A stretch of DNA of 31,433 bases from a virus. Positions 20,690 to 27,544 of this stretch are shown piece by piece (position 1 is the stretch's first letter; every line of letters starts with the position of its first letter). The translations under genes were made by a program, and so were the position numbers. The notes below the pieces were generated by a model that saw nothing but the letters and a program-made list of their open reading frames with translations, made no database searches and had not been told where the DNA came from. The DNA lies in IMG/VR virus record IMGVR_UViG_3300002052_000024, positions 1 to 31,433 of that record; one strand, given 5' to 3'.

Positions 20690-20926
20690 ATGGATGCACG
20701 TAACATAAATGGACATCTAACGGCAACATGGGTCTATTGTGCCAAATGTGGTACAGGATTTGTTGGTGATACAACCATGAGATCTTGTCCTGGTTGTATG
20801 AAGAAACACCGTATCAACATCAAGAATAATACTCTTGATAGATGGGATTGGTTAGCAGTTAGTTTAATCCCTCTATTTGGCACATTTTTCTGTTTACTTG
20901 ATTCACTAACAAAGTGGTATTACTAG
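20690..20926 (+). CDS. zinc-ribbon membrane protein, 78 aa
   Basis: ATG 20690 follows AAAGGTAGGTGA at 20675-20686, a leader also found at 12086-12097. The N-terminal part has CAKCG (about 17-21) and CPGC (about 33-36), a zinc ribbon; the C-terminal part has a membrane helix (WLAVSLIPLFGTFFCLLDSL, about 54-73). It is probably a tail-anchored protein with the ribbon in the cytoplasm. It is the last gene before a strong terminator. Confidence 0.65.
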   Translation: MDARNINGHLTATWVYCAKCGTGFVGDTTMRSCPGCMKKHRINIKNNTLDRWDWLAVSLIPLFGTFFCLLDSLTKWYY

Positions 20927-20952
20927 AAGCTTTCTAGAAAGTTTTTAGATGA

Positions 20953-20984
20953 AGAGATGGGAGAAATCCCATCTCTTTTTTTTT
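20953..20984 (+). terminator. intrinsic terminator
   Basis: A perfect 10-bp stem (AGAGATGGGA with TCCCATCTCT, 20953-20962 and 20967-20976) with a GAAA tetraloop is followed by an uninterrupted T tract (20976-20984). It ends the exported-protein unit that begins at 18409. Confidence 0.92.
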
Positions 20985-20994
20985 CTTTTGGGGG

Positions 20995-21023
20995 TTTACA
21001 ATTACATAAAAGTGTCGTATAAT
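20995..21023 (+). promoter_or_regulatory. promoter of the ssb operon
   Basis: TTTACA (20995-21000), exactly 17 bases, and consensus TATAAT (21018-21023) follow immediately after the terminator. This is the best promoter in the window. Transcription near 21030 gives a leader of about 95 bases ahead of ATG 21126. Confidence 0.85.
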
Positions 21024-21030
21024 TGTCATA

Positions 21031-21094
21031 AGCCTAGAGACAAGTTACCCGAAATTACCGATATATTACCCGAAATTAACGAAATCAGAAGGCT
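21031..21094 (+). promoter_or_regulatory. ssb mRNA leader with two direct repeats
   Basis: TTACCCGAAATTA occurs at 21045-21057 and 21066-21078, with similar bases after each copy, giving a 21-base period. AGCCT (21031-21035) and AGGCT (21090-21094) could pair to enclose them. Phage T4 gp32 represses its own translation by binding its leader, so these repeats may be the SSB's own binding site. As double-stranded DNA, 21 bases equals two helix turns, so a repressor operator is the alternative. Confidence 0.5.
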
Positions 21095-21125
21095 AAATTA
21101 ACATAGAAAAGGAGACAAATTAACG

Positions 21126-22109
21126 ATGAGTAAATGGATTGATAAAGAATTGTTCAACAAATTTGCTGAACAAAAGACAAAAGAAGCTGAACAAGAACAG
21201 CAAAACAAAGGCAGTACCTCAAGAATGGGGAAGATTTGGCCAACACCTGAAAGAGGAAGTGTTGATAAGCCAAAGGTTTATGAAGGTAGATTCCTACCGG
21301 ACCAAAAGGGCAAATTCTATCTAAAGTATTTTTACCATATGTTCATGTCAGGAGAACAATGGCAATTTATTTTATGCCCTAAAACAGAATCAATGGATAA
21401 CTGGTGTCCATGGTGTTCTGTAACTCAGAAGCTTTTTATGGGAGGATCTGAAGATAAAAAGCAAGCACAGGTTTATAAGAGAAAAGAAAAATATGTTGGA
21501 AACTGGTTTATAGTAAAAGATCCCAGAGATGTTGAGAAAGAAGATCCAGAAGATAAAGTAGAAAATACTGTAAGGCTCTATGAATTTCCTGGTAGAGTAG
21601 AATCAAAACTTAAGCAAGAAATTACAGATACCAAGCAAGGTTATGGATATGCTATTTTTGATCCAGGTGAAGATGGGTTTAATTTCATTCTCAAAGTAAA
21701 GTCTACTAAGAAAGACAGAGAAGGTAGAACTTGGCCAGATTATAGTGATTCAATGTTCTCTAGGCAATCTGAAGCTCTTGGCAGTGACAGACAGATTCAG
21801 CAGATCTTGAAAAACTGTTATGATCTTGAAGAGTATGTTAAGGATCTAGAGAGACCTGAAGATGAAATTAAAGATCTTCTAAAGGTGGAAATGGTATGGG
21901 ATCTTGTAGAGTCTGAGTGGCAAAGAATGAAAGGTCTTCAAGAAACAAAAGAGAAAGTAGAGAGAACCAGAAAAGAAGAAAAAGAGCTTGAATTACCAAA
22001 CGATGAACCTCAAACAGAAGAGCCAAAAGAAGAAGAAGAACCAGAAGAGGTTAAAACTGTAGAAGAAGAATCAGATGAAGACTTGTTAGCAGAATTAGAA
22101 AATCTGTAA
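21126..22109 (+). CDS. ssDNA-binding protein, T4 gp32-like
   Basis: ATG 21126 follows AAGGAG (21109-21114). The 327-residue protein has the gp32 plan: a charged N-terminus (about 1-30) for cooperativity, a core with His71, Cys84, Cys94 and Cys97, whose spacing (13, 10, 3) equals that of the zinc ligands His64, Cys77, Cys87, Cys90 of T4 gp32, a KRKEKYVGNWFIVKDP segment (about 127-142) like the gp32 KRKTSYW..N..VVKDP stretch, and a long acidic tail (about 275-327). It coats single-stranded DNA during phage replication, recombination and repair; the acidic tail recruits partner proteins. It is the first gene of a strong promoter. Confidence 0.9.
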   Translation: MSKWIDKELFNKFAEQKTKEAEQEQQNKGSTSRMGKIWPTPERGSVDKPKVYEGRFLPDQKGKFYLKYFYHMFMSGEQWQFILCPKTESMDNWCPWCSVTQKLFMGGSEDKKQAQVYKRKEKYVGNWFIVKDPRDVEKEDPEDKVENTVRLYEFPGRVESKLKQEITDTKQGYGYAIFDPGEDGFNFILKVKSTKKDREGRTWPDYSDSMFSRQSEALGSDRQIQQILKNCYDLEEYVKDLERPEDEIKDLLKVEMVWDLVESEWQRMKGLQETKEKVERTRKEEKELELPNDEPQTEEPKEEEEPEEVKTVEEESDEDLLAELENL

Positions 22110-22150
22110 TCATCTGTGACCAGTATAACTTGGTTCCATCAAAAAATGTG

Positions 22151-22189
22151 CAAGGGGAGGTATCCCCTCCCCTTGACAACCTCTTTTTT
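22151..22189 (+). terminator. GC-rich hairpin with displaced T tract
   Basis: CAAGGGGAGG (22151-22160) pairs perfectly with CCTCCCCTTG (22166-22175) around a TATCC loop. The T tract (22184-22189) begins eight bases after the stem, which is far for a classical intrinsic terminator. It may attenuate, protect the ssb mRNA 3' end, or isolate the downstream leader. Confidence 0.55.
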
Positions 22190-22222
22190 ATGATTATCTT
22201 TTTTGAAAAAAGATAAGGAGGT
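22179..22222 (+). promoter_or_regulatory. putative RNA thermometer in the hsp20 leader
   Basis: A perfect A/U-only-rich 11-bp stem (22194-22204 with 22206-22216) ends exactly where the Shine-Dalgarno GGAGG begins. ACCTCT at 22179-22184 can pair with GGAGGT at 22217-22222 (one G-U pair), covering the whole SD. This weak, stacked structure directly upstream of a small heat-shock gene is what ROSE or fourU type thermometers look like. Temperature control is inference. Confidence 0.5.
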
Positions 22223-22229
22223 ATTCGAA

Positions 22230-22598
22230 ATGTTGCCAGTAAGAAGAGGAAGAGGATGGAATAGTTTTTTCAAAGAGTTTGATGAACTAGCTTCAGCATT
22301 CAGTGAGGTCTTTGATGATACTGTTTGTTATTCAGTGGGAGAAGACAGAGTGTTTGAGTTAGAGGTTCCAGGTTTTAATGAAACTAATATTAATGTTGAG
22401 TTATCAAACGGTATACTCACCATTAAAGGAACTAGAGAAGTAAAGGAAGGTTGTTATGCTGGACGTAAAGAGATCTACAAAAGATATACAGTTGGTTCTC
22501 ATGAAGAGGTTGATGCAAGTATCAAAGATGGTATTTTAAGATTAACTCTTAAAACTCCCAAAGAAGATGTGAAGAAAATAGAGCTTAAATCAAATTAA
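22230..22598 (+). CDS. small heat-shock protein, Hsp20/alpha-crystallin
   Basis: ATG 22230 is correct because AAGGAGG at 22215-22221 precedes it; the frame extends upstream to 22203 only through this site. The 122-residue protein has a short N-terminus (RRGRGWNSFFKEFDELASAF), then the alpha-crystallin domain: FELEVPGFNETNINVEL, NGILTIKGTRE, KRYTVGSHEEVDASIKDGIL and RLTLKTPK. The A-x-x-x-(N/D)G-(V/I)-L signature appears as ASIKDGIL. It is an ATP-independent holdase that keeps unfolding proteins soluble. Several phages carry hsp20 genes, usually with structural or replication neighbours. A leader that may respond to temperature precedes it and a strong terminator follows. Confidence 0.92.
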   Translation: MLPVRRGRGWNSFFKEFDELASAFSEVFDDTVCYSVGEDRVFELEVPGFNETNINVELSNGILTIKGTREVKEGCYAGRKEIYKRYTVGSHEEVDASIKDGILRLTLKTPKEDVKKIELKSN

Positions 22599-22617
22599 TT
22601 TCATTTTGTTCTCTTTT

Positions 22618-22679
22618 AAAAGACCTTCATTCTTATAAATATCTTATAGATATATAAATAAGAGTGTAAGGTCTTTTTT
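22618..22679 (+). terminator. long intrinsic terminator
   Basis: AAAAGACCTT (22618-22627) pairs with AAGGTCTTTT (22668-22677), CATTCTTAT (22628-22636) pairs with ATAAGAGTG (22658-22666) with one G-U pair and a one-base bulge at 22667, and a small ATATC/GATAT hairpin caps the stem. A T tract (22674-22679) follows. It ends the ssb-hsp20 transcript. The run of A at the 5' foot could make it bidirectional. Confidence 0.85.
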
Positions 22680-22699
22680 GCTATGGGAGAAATAAGAAC

Positions 22700-22972
22700 A
22701 TGAAGCTCAAAAAATATCTAGAGGAAAAGGTTACATTTAAAGGAAAAGATATAGGATGGGGAGCATACCCCAAAGGATGGGATAGAGGATCAGTACAGAA
22801 ATTTGCAAAATCCCTTACAAAGGAAACTGGTAAATCTCCTGATGATAAGGGATGGTTCGATGCTTGTGTTAAAAAGATTAAAGGTAAGCTAAGTGATCCA
22901 GAAGCTTTTTGTGCATCTGTAAGAGATGAAGCAAAGGGAACTACAATGTGGAGAGGTAAACATAAAAAATGA
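22700..22972 (+). CDS. hypothetical phage protein, 90 aa
   Basis: ATG 22700 follows GGGAGAAA. The protein is basic with a pattern I have seen in phage proteins: WGAYPKGWDRGSVQKFAKSL, DDKGWFDACVKKIKGKLSDP, EAFCASVRDEAKGTTMWRGK. The last motif (FCAS..D...GTT.WRGK) is typical of small phage or plasmid proteins, sometimes found at the end of larger structural proteins, but I cannot give it a function. Confidence 0.7.
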   Translation: MKLKKYLEEKVTFKGKDIGWGAYPKGWDRGSVQKFAKSLTKETGKSPDDKGWFDACVKKIKGKLSDPEAFCASVRDEAKGTTMWRGKHKK

Positions 22973-23142
22973 ATCTTCCTCAACATAATCCAAATGATCC
23001 GTATCAAAGATTTGCAGTGGCTTGTCCTAACTGTAAGAAAGTAATTCATGTTGCATCTCCAGGCTATTCTGGAGTGTCTTTCTTTTGTCCTATGTGTGGT
23101 CATGATTGGGAGGAAAGGGAAGATGAAGATGATGATGATTAA
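22969..23142 (+). CDS. small zinc-ribbon protein, 57 aa
   Basis: ATGA overlap with the preceding gene. The protein has CPNC (about 19-22) and CPMC (about 40-43), a zinc ribbon, followed by an acidic tail ending EREDEDDDD. The acidic tail resembles a protein-interaction or DNA-mimic end. No SD is needed if translation is coupled. The function is unknown. Confidence 0.7.
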   Translation: MNLPQHNPNDPYQRFAVACPNCKKVIHVASPGYSGVSFFCPMCGHDWEEREDEDDDD

Positions 23143-23145
23143 ATT

Positions 23146-23685
23146 ATGGCAAAAGGTGGAGATTTCGAAAGAGAGATAAGTAGGTTTCTAACTAAATGGG
23201 CAAGTGGAAAAGAAAAGCCCTATTGGTATTGGAGACTGCTAGGAAGTGGCTCAGTTGCTACATTATCTGAAGCCAATAAAGAGCTATCGGGTGATATTCA
23301 TGCATTAAGACCTGAAGCATGTTTTCTTACCGATAGGTTTTGTATTGAATGCAAAACAGGATATCCCAATACAAAATTTCATCAGCACTTTAAGGGTATT
23401 AAAACTTTTAATATAAGGGAGTTCTGGGAACAAACTATAAGAGATTCTGATAGATCCTTGAAATTTCCCTTGCTGATCTATCGTAGGAAAGGCATGAAGC
23501 CTATTGTTGGAATTGATATTGTTATTCAGCATAATCTTGGATATAAGCTTCAAAGCTTGAACTTTATACAGCTTGGAAATTTTGAGAACAATATACCACC
23601 AATTTGGTTCTATGATATGGAGGGATTTTTTAAATTGATTTCTCCAGAAGATATTAAAGAAATTAAGGTAAGGGAAATAATTTAA
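23146..23685 (+). CDS. PD-(D/E)XK nuclease, Holliday-junction-resolvase-like, 179 aa
   Basis: The N-terminus MAKGGDFEREISRFLTKW begins with the helix carrying the first Glu of the fold (Glu8 or Glu10), followed by RLLGSGSVATL, Asp50 in SGDIHAL and Glu68-Cys-Lys70 in IECKTG. This E...GSG...GDI...(E)xK order is that of the Hjc/RecB-type PD-(D/E)XK family that cuts branched DNA. Phages use such enzymes to resolve recombination intermediates before packaging. The C-terminal half is less typical and includes PLLIYRRKGMKPIVGIDI. SD is weak; the ATG is three bases after the previous stop. Confidence 0.8.
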   Translation: MAKGGDFEREISRFLTKWASGKEKPYWYWRLLGSGSVATLSEANKELSGDIHALRPEACFLTDRFCIECKTGYPNTKFHQHFKGIKTFNIREFWEQTIRDSDRSLKFPLLIYRRKGMKPIVGIDIVIQHNLGYKLQSLNFIQLGNFENNIPPIWFYDMEGFFKLISPEDIKEIKVREII

Positions 23686-23975
23686 TGGCAAAGATAACTA
23701 TAGATCAAGAACAATGGTCTGATATAGTTCTAGTTTATATACTAGATACTATACAGAAAGCAAAACAACTTGAGGGAACATCAGAGACATACAAAGAATT
23801 TATTAGAGAAATTGGAACAACAATAAGGCCAAAACTGATAAAGCATTTTTTAAATACGGATGTTGAAATAAGAGTTCTATATAGACTTATTAGAGATGCT
23901 TTTTCACCAAGGGCAGATAAAACAATAATTGATATAACAAAATCACTTACAAAATTTGGAAAGAAAGAAGATTAA
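23685..23975 (+). CDS. hypothetical helical protein, 96 aa
   Basis: The start overlaps the nuclease stop by one base. The product is mostly helical (WSDIVLVYILDTIQKAKQLEG, EVRVLYRLIRDAFSP pattern) with no motif. Its coupling to the resolvase-like gene suggests a common process but gives no function. Confidence 0.65.
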   Translation: MAKITIDQEQWSDIVLVYILDTIQKAKQLEGTSETYKEFIREIGTTIRPKLIKHFLNTDVEIRVLYRLIRDAFSPRADKTIIDITKSLTKFGKKED

Positions 23976-23994
23976 AGTGTAGGAGGTAAATATT

Positions 23995-24312
23995 ATGGGT
24001 GAAATGCTTGGTGCTGAAAATGGTCATGGTCCAGAGACCATAGCACAACAAGATTTAGCAGTTAAAGAACCAGAAGGTGGATTTGCCACTGATGTTGATG
24101 GTGTAATGGCCAACGGAGAAAGAGAAGGCAAACCAGTTTTTGATGTTGAACATGGAGAGTTCTATCAAAACATGGAATTTGGTAGAAAGAGACTTCGTTT
24201 CAAAAGTGGTTCAAACATACAGCAATACATGCAAGGAACCAGATACAATAGACCATTTTTCATTAGATATACTGATGATAATGGCAAACAATATATAAGA
24301 AGGGTGAAGTAA
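23995..24312 (+). CDS. hypothetical protein, 105 aa
   Basis: A very good SD (AGGAGG, 23981-23986) precedes ATG 23995. The N-terminus (about 1-60) is Gly/Glu-rich and probably flexible. The C-terminal part (EFYQNMEFGRKRLRFKSGSN, YNRPFFIRYTDDNGKQYIRR) is a basic beta-rich domain. The strong SD suggests abundant product. The function is unknown. Confidence 0.7.
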   Translation: MGEMLGAENGHGPETIAQQDLAVKEPEGGFATDVDGVMANGEREGKPVFDVEHGEFYQNMEFGRKRLRFKSGSNIQQYMQGTRYNRPFFIRYTDDNGKQYIRRVK

Positions 24313-24313
24313 T

Positions 24314-24634
24314 ATGAAAAAGTTAATTATACTATTCGTTACACTATTTTTAATATTAGGTGGTGCTGGTGGTGTTTTTGCTGGTGGAGGTAGGTCAGGT
24401 AAAAAGTTCGATAGAAGTCACCTTCTCTATCACAATTTTATGAGGGGAGACCATCTTCTTTATCATCATACCTTCCCTCATCATAATTATCATCATGGGT
24501 ATCACTGGCAAAGTCCACATCATTATTATCAGCCTGGATACATGTCACCAGGATATATAATGATGATGAAAAAATATAGACCACACTGTTTAAAGAATCA
24601 CATTATAAGAGACAGATTTCAAAATAGAAGATAA
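24314..24634 (+). CDS. exported His/Tyr-rich protein, 106 aa
   Basis: A Sec signal peptide (residues 1-23, ending GGVFA) precedes an 83-residue mature protein with 14 His and 9 Tyr, including YHHTFPHHNYHHGYHW and SPHHYYQPGYMSPGY. The His clusters suggest binding of a transition metal or of a surface polymer in the periplasm or outside the cell. The tail is basic with one Cys (RPHCLKNHII). SD is modest. It overlaps the next gene by one base. No known family is recognised. Confidence 0.7.
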   Translation: MKKLIILFVTLFLILGGAGGVFAGGGRSGKKFDRSHLLYHNFMRGDHLLYHHTFPHHNYHHGYHWQSPHHYYQPGYMSPGYIMMMKKYRPHCLKNHIIRDRFQNRR

Positions 24635-24867
24635 TGTTTGAAGATATTTTAGGTCCAAAGAAAGACCGTCTTCTTCAACTACCAGAACTACCAGACATAG
24701 ATTTTCAAGGTTGTCCTTATTGTGGGGCATTGAATATAGAGGAAGATGGTATAGGTGCATTTCCCAATGCAAAACAATTCAATCAACCTATGGTATGTAA
24801 TACTTGTGGTGGTAAGTGGACGGTGGAATATGATGAAGATCTAGAAATAAAAAATGTAGTATATTGA
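24634..24867 (+). CDS. zinc-ribbon protein, 77 aa
   Basis: The start overlaps the previous stop. CPYC (about 27-30) and CNTC (about 55-58) are separated by 25 residues and flanked by Gly and Trp (GGKWTVEY), a standard zinc ribbon. The N-terminus is charged and the C-terminus acidic. It precedes the 5'-3' exonuclease; a role as a small DNA- or RNA-associated adaptor is possible. Confidence 0.7.
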   Translation: MFEDILGPKKDRLLQLPELPDIDFQGCPYCGALNIEEDGIGAFPNAKQFNQPMVCNTCGGKWTVEYDEDLEIKNVVY

Positions 24868-24880
24868 AAGGAAAATTGTG

Positions 24881-25783
24881 ATGTTTAAAAATTTAAGGAA
24901 GACCGTTTTACTATTTGACTTCAACAATCTAGCTACCAGAACTTTTTTCGTAAAAGATGTTGGTGCTCATACAACCCATCCCGAATTTCCCCTCTGGAGG
25001 TACATGACATTTGATGCTATCTATAAAGCACTATTTCGTGTAGAAGGTGTTAGTGAAATTGTTGTAGCATGTGATGATAGATTGTCATGGAGAAAATTAT
25101 ATTTTGAAAGATATAAAGAATCAAGAAAAGGTAAAAGAGATACATCCGGTGTTGATTGGAATCTCTTTTATTCCAATCTCAATGGCTTTATAAAAGCTAT
25201 TAAAGAAAACATTCCCTTTAAAGTTTTACAGGTAAAAAATGCAGAAGCAGACGATATTATCGGTATTCTTGCTTTACATGGAGAGGACTTTTATTATATA
25301 ATAAGTAATGATGAGGATTATCTTCAGTTGAGTGATCAAAACAATGTGATAATTTATAATCCGAATCAAGCTAAGGAAGTTTCTGTGCCTGATGCAGAAG
25401 AGTTTATAATTAAAAAGTCCTTGATGGGACAACCAAAAGATGATATATTTAATGTTATAACTCCTTTGGATTATGGGCTAACTGAAGAGACTGAAGGAAA
25501 AAGAAAGCCAGGATTTGGCCCTGCAAAATGTGAGAAAGTTTTGAAAGAGGGCTATGAGTTCTGGCTTAAAAGAAATGGACTTGAAGAAAGATTCAAGATA
25601 AACAGAAACCTAATTGACTTCAAAAAAATACCACAAACAATTCAAAACAGAATATGGAAAGCATATAATGACTATGAATACCCAGAGCCAGAGAAGATCT
25701 ATCCGTTCTGTAAAAAAATGGGATTCAGAGAATACATTGATGAGTTTACAAAATTTGAAAATATGTTGTTGAGGTTGTACTAA
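24881..25783 (+). CDS. 5'-3' exonuclease, FEN/T4 RNase H-like, 300 aa
   Basis: ATG 24881 follows AAAGGAAAA (24867-24875); a GTG one codon earlier is less likely. The N-terminal domain holds the metal-binding acidic residues: LLFDFNNLATRTFF (about 10-23), ACDDRLSWRKLYFERYKESR (about 63-82), NAEADDIIGILA (about 120-131) and IISNDEDYLQL (about 140-150). The C-terminal region has a helix-hairpin-helix-like stretch (KPGFGPAKCEKVLKEG). It removes RNA primers and 5' flaps, working with SSB and ligase on the lagging strand. The length fits T4 RNase H (305). Confidence 0.9.
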   Translation: MFKNLRKTVLLFDFNNLATRTFFVKDVGAHTTHPEFPLWRYMTFDAIYKALFRVEGVSEIVVACDDRLSWRKLYFERYKESRKGKRDTSGVDWNLFYSNLNGFIKAIKENIPFKVLQVKNAEADDIIGILALHGEDFYYIISNDEDYLQLSDQNNVIIYNPNQAKEVSVPDAEEFIIKKSLMGQPKDDIFNVITPLDYGLTEETEGKRKPGFGPAKCEKVLKEGYEFWLKRNGLEERFKINRNLIDFKKIPQTIQNRIWKAYNDYEYPEPEKIYPFCKKMGFREYIDEFTKFENMLLRLY

Positions 25784-26049
25784 TGTCAATTGAAAGAAAA
25801 ATCGGTATAGGTATAATAATATTTTCTTTAGCTGTTTTTTGTTTCGTTACAGTTCCTCTAATTGCCGAAATTATTACTCCTACTATCATTGCAATTCTGC
25901 CAGAAAAAACCAAGGAATCTAAGCTGATACGAGTTATTGATAGAGAAGCAGGAGTAATATGTTATATAATTCAAAATGATACTGCTGATTTTTATAGTGG
26001 TTTACAATGTATTCCAATAGACCAAACAAAATTAGGATATCAGAAATGA
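25783..26049 (+). CDS. small membrane protein, 88 aa
   Basis: The start overlaps the exonuclease stop by one base (TAATG). A membrane helix (IGIGIIIFSLAVFCFVTVPLI, about 7-27) and a second hydrophobic patch (IITPTIIAILP) precede a short domain with two cysteines (GVICYIIQND, GLQCIPID) likely in the periplasm. This domain layout resembles the 9849 protein: both have a pattern of DREAG/YxIxQ...C..IP. The function is unknown. Confidence 0.65.
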   Translation: MSIERKIGIGIIIFSLAVFCFVTVPLIAEIITPTIIAILPEKTKESKLIRVIDREAGVICYIIQNDTADFYSGLQCIPIDQTKLGYQK

Positions 26050-26285
26050 AATATAAATACAAACTATTTTATAAATGCAGAATGTGTAAAATAATTTTTG
26101 AAGTAAACTTTGAAAGTGATAGAGCAGAGGAAAGACATTTTCCTTTTCTTGCTAGACATCATGGATGTGCTGATGCAGAAGCATTAAGCAGTGAAGGTTC
26201 ATTAGTTGGAATGGGGGATGTTGTTGCAATAGACCAAACACCATATCTTAATTTAAAGAGGAAAGAAAATGCTGAAGATAACTGA
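26046..26285 (+). CDS. small hypothetical protein, 79 aa
   Basis: ATG 26046 (ATGA overlap) is preferred over an in-frame ATG at 26007 inside the preceding gene. A CRMC pair (about 10-13) with a later HHGC may bind zinc (YKCRMCKIIFEVNFESDRAE ... ARHHGCADAEAL). This arrangement is a C2HC-like zinc module. The rest is short beta segments. The function is unknown. Confidence 0.6.
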   Translation: MKYKYKLFYKCRMCKIIFEVNFESDRAEERHFPFLARHHGCADAEALSSEGSLVGMGDVVAIDQTPYLNLKRKENAEDN

Positions 26286-26682
26286 AAAAGATGGTATAGT
26301 AAAATGGGAAGATGTGCCTGACCTAGATAAATGTGGACTTTTTGTTAATGGAAAAAGGATCTTCCCTGCACAGGCTAAAAATGTTAACCTCTTACCAAAG
26401 GAGTGTCAAATGAAAGTTCGTTATGCTGTTGTTAATCACAAAGAGAAAGAGGAATTTGAAAAGAAATGGCAAATGCCATATGGCTACAACAACAGTCCTA
26501 AGATCTGCTTTAATCAGGATGATGCAATAAGATGGATCAACCAAAACTTAGGACCAAACGAAAGAAAGAGTTATGTAGTTGAAAGACATAAATCCGGTAA
26601 GATTGATGTTGTTTGGAAGATTTTGGATGGTCCTAAGCTTGCTGGAGAACAGGAGGATGAATGGGATGATGAAGAGTTTTAA
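26269..26682 (+). CDS. hypothetical protein, 137 aa
   Basis: ATG 26269 has AGAGGAAAG (26258-26266) upstream and overlaps the previous gene by 17 bases. The protein has beta segments (GIVKWEDVPDL, MKVRYAVVNHKEK), a motif KICFNQDDAIRWINQNLG and a very acidic end (EQEDEWDDEEF). It overlaps the thymidylate synthase start, so its expression is tied to that gene. No family is recognised. Confidence 0.65.
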   Translation: MLKITEKDGIVKWEDVPDLDKCGLFVNGKRIFPAQAKNVNLLPKECQMKVRYAVVNHKEKEEFEKKWQMPYGYNNSPKICFNQDDAIRWINQNLGPNERKSYVVERHKSGKIDVVWKILDGPKLAGEQEDEWDDEEF

Positions 26683-27544
26683 ACCTATTTTTGTTGAAGG
26701 AACAAATCTGGATGATACATGGTTCAAGCTTCTAGCTGAAGTCTATAAACATGGCAGGAGAAACAGAATTGATACTGGTTCATATGAGAAAGAAACTGAC
26801 AGATTAGAATTTGACTTTGTAGCTGGAAGTATCAAGTATCCTACTGACAGACCACTCTCACCAAGACTTGAGGGACTTGCTGTACCACCACCAACAACAG
26901 ATGAAGATATTGAAAAATATTTTGCTAACTATCTCATGAATGGAGCACTGACAGGAAATGAGCATTATAAATATGCTACATGGATTGTTGGTGGTGACTA
27001 TAGATTACCAAAAGCCAAAATGCTAATAGAGTGCATCACAAAAGGAGGAAAGCCAGCAACAGTAGTAACTCCAGTTGGTAATCTATGTTATACAAAGAAA
27101 GAGCAAGGGGTTATAGCTAGAGTTCCAAATGCTCTAGAATGGATTGTAAATCATTATCAAACAAAAGGATATGCAAACAATCATTGTTATATTCAGGTAG
27201 GATACCCTGAAAGTAATATGGCTTATGATATCCCATATAAAGATGAAACCGAAAGACAAACTTCTCCATGTCTCAGAGGAATAGATACCAAAATAGTTGA
27301 AGAGCTAGGATATAAATTTCTTCTCATGAATGTCTACTTCAGGTCTTGGGATTTATGGGGAGGTTGGCCAGAAAACATGGGAGGAATGGTTCGACTAATG
27401 GAGACCATCTGTGAAATGCTAGGGGATGTAAGGCCAGGAGCACTTTCATTTGCATCCAAGGGGCTTCATTGTTATTGGTTCCAATTAGATGCTGTAGCTT
27501 GTAGATTAAATATAGAAAGAGAAGAGGAAGATGAAACATCTTGA
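26666..27544 (+). CDS. thymidylate synthase, archaeal ThyA-like, 292 aa
   Basis: ATG 26666 is preferred: AGGAGG at 26651-26656 is nine bases upstream; the frame is open further upstream within the preceding gene. The C-terminal half is that of the ThyA superfamily in its archaeal form: the catalytic cysteine in SPCLRGID (Cys202), then YFRSWDLWGGWPEN (224-237) with the phosphate-binding Arg-Ser and dUMP-binding Asn, and SKGLHCYWFQLD at the end. It should convert dUMP (or dCMP) to a 5-methyl or 5-hydroxymethyl form using folate. The choice between methylase and hydroxymethylase cannot be made by eye; the N-terminal half is divergent. Confidence 0.85.
   Translation: MMKSFKPIFVEGTNLDDTWFKLLAEVYKHGRRNRIDTGSYEKETDRLEFDFVAGSIKYPTDRPLSPRLEGLAVPPPTTDEDIEKYFANYLMNGALTGNEHYKYATWIVGGDYRLPKAKMLIECITKGGKPATVVTPVGNLCYTKKEQGVIARVPNALEWIVNHYQTKGYANNHCYIQVGYPESNMAYDIPYKDETERQTSPCLRGIDTKIVEELGYKFLLMNVYFRSWDLWGGWPENMGGMVRLMETICEMLGDVRPGALSFASKGLHCYWFQLDAVACRLNIEREEEDETS

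Noticed and set aside
22151-22189. Strong intrinsic terminator between ssb and hsp20
   Set aside because: The stem is perfect but the U tract is displaced by eight bases, and the bases after it are needed for the hsp20 leader structure. It may be only a partial terminator, so it is listed with reduced confidence rather than as a certain one.
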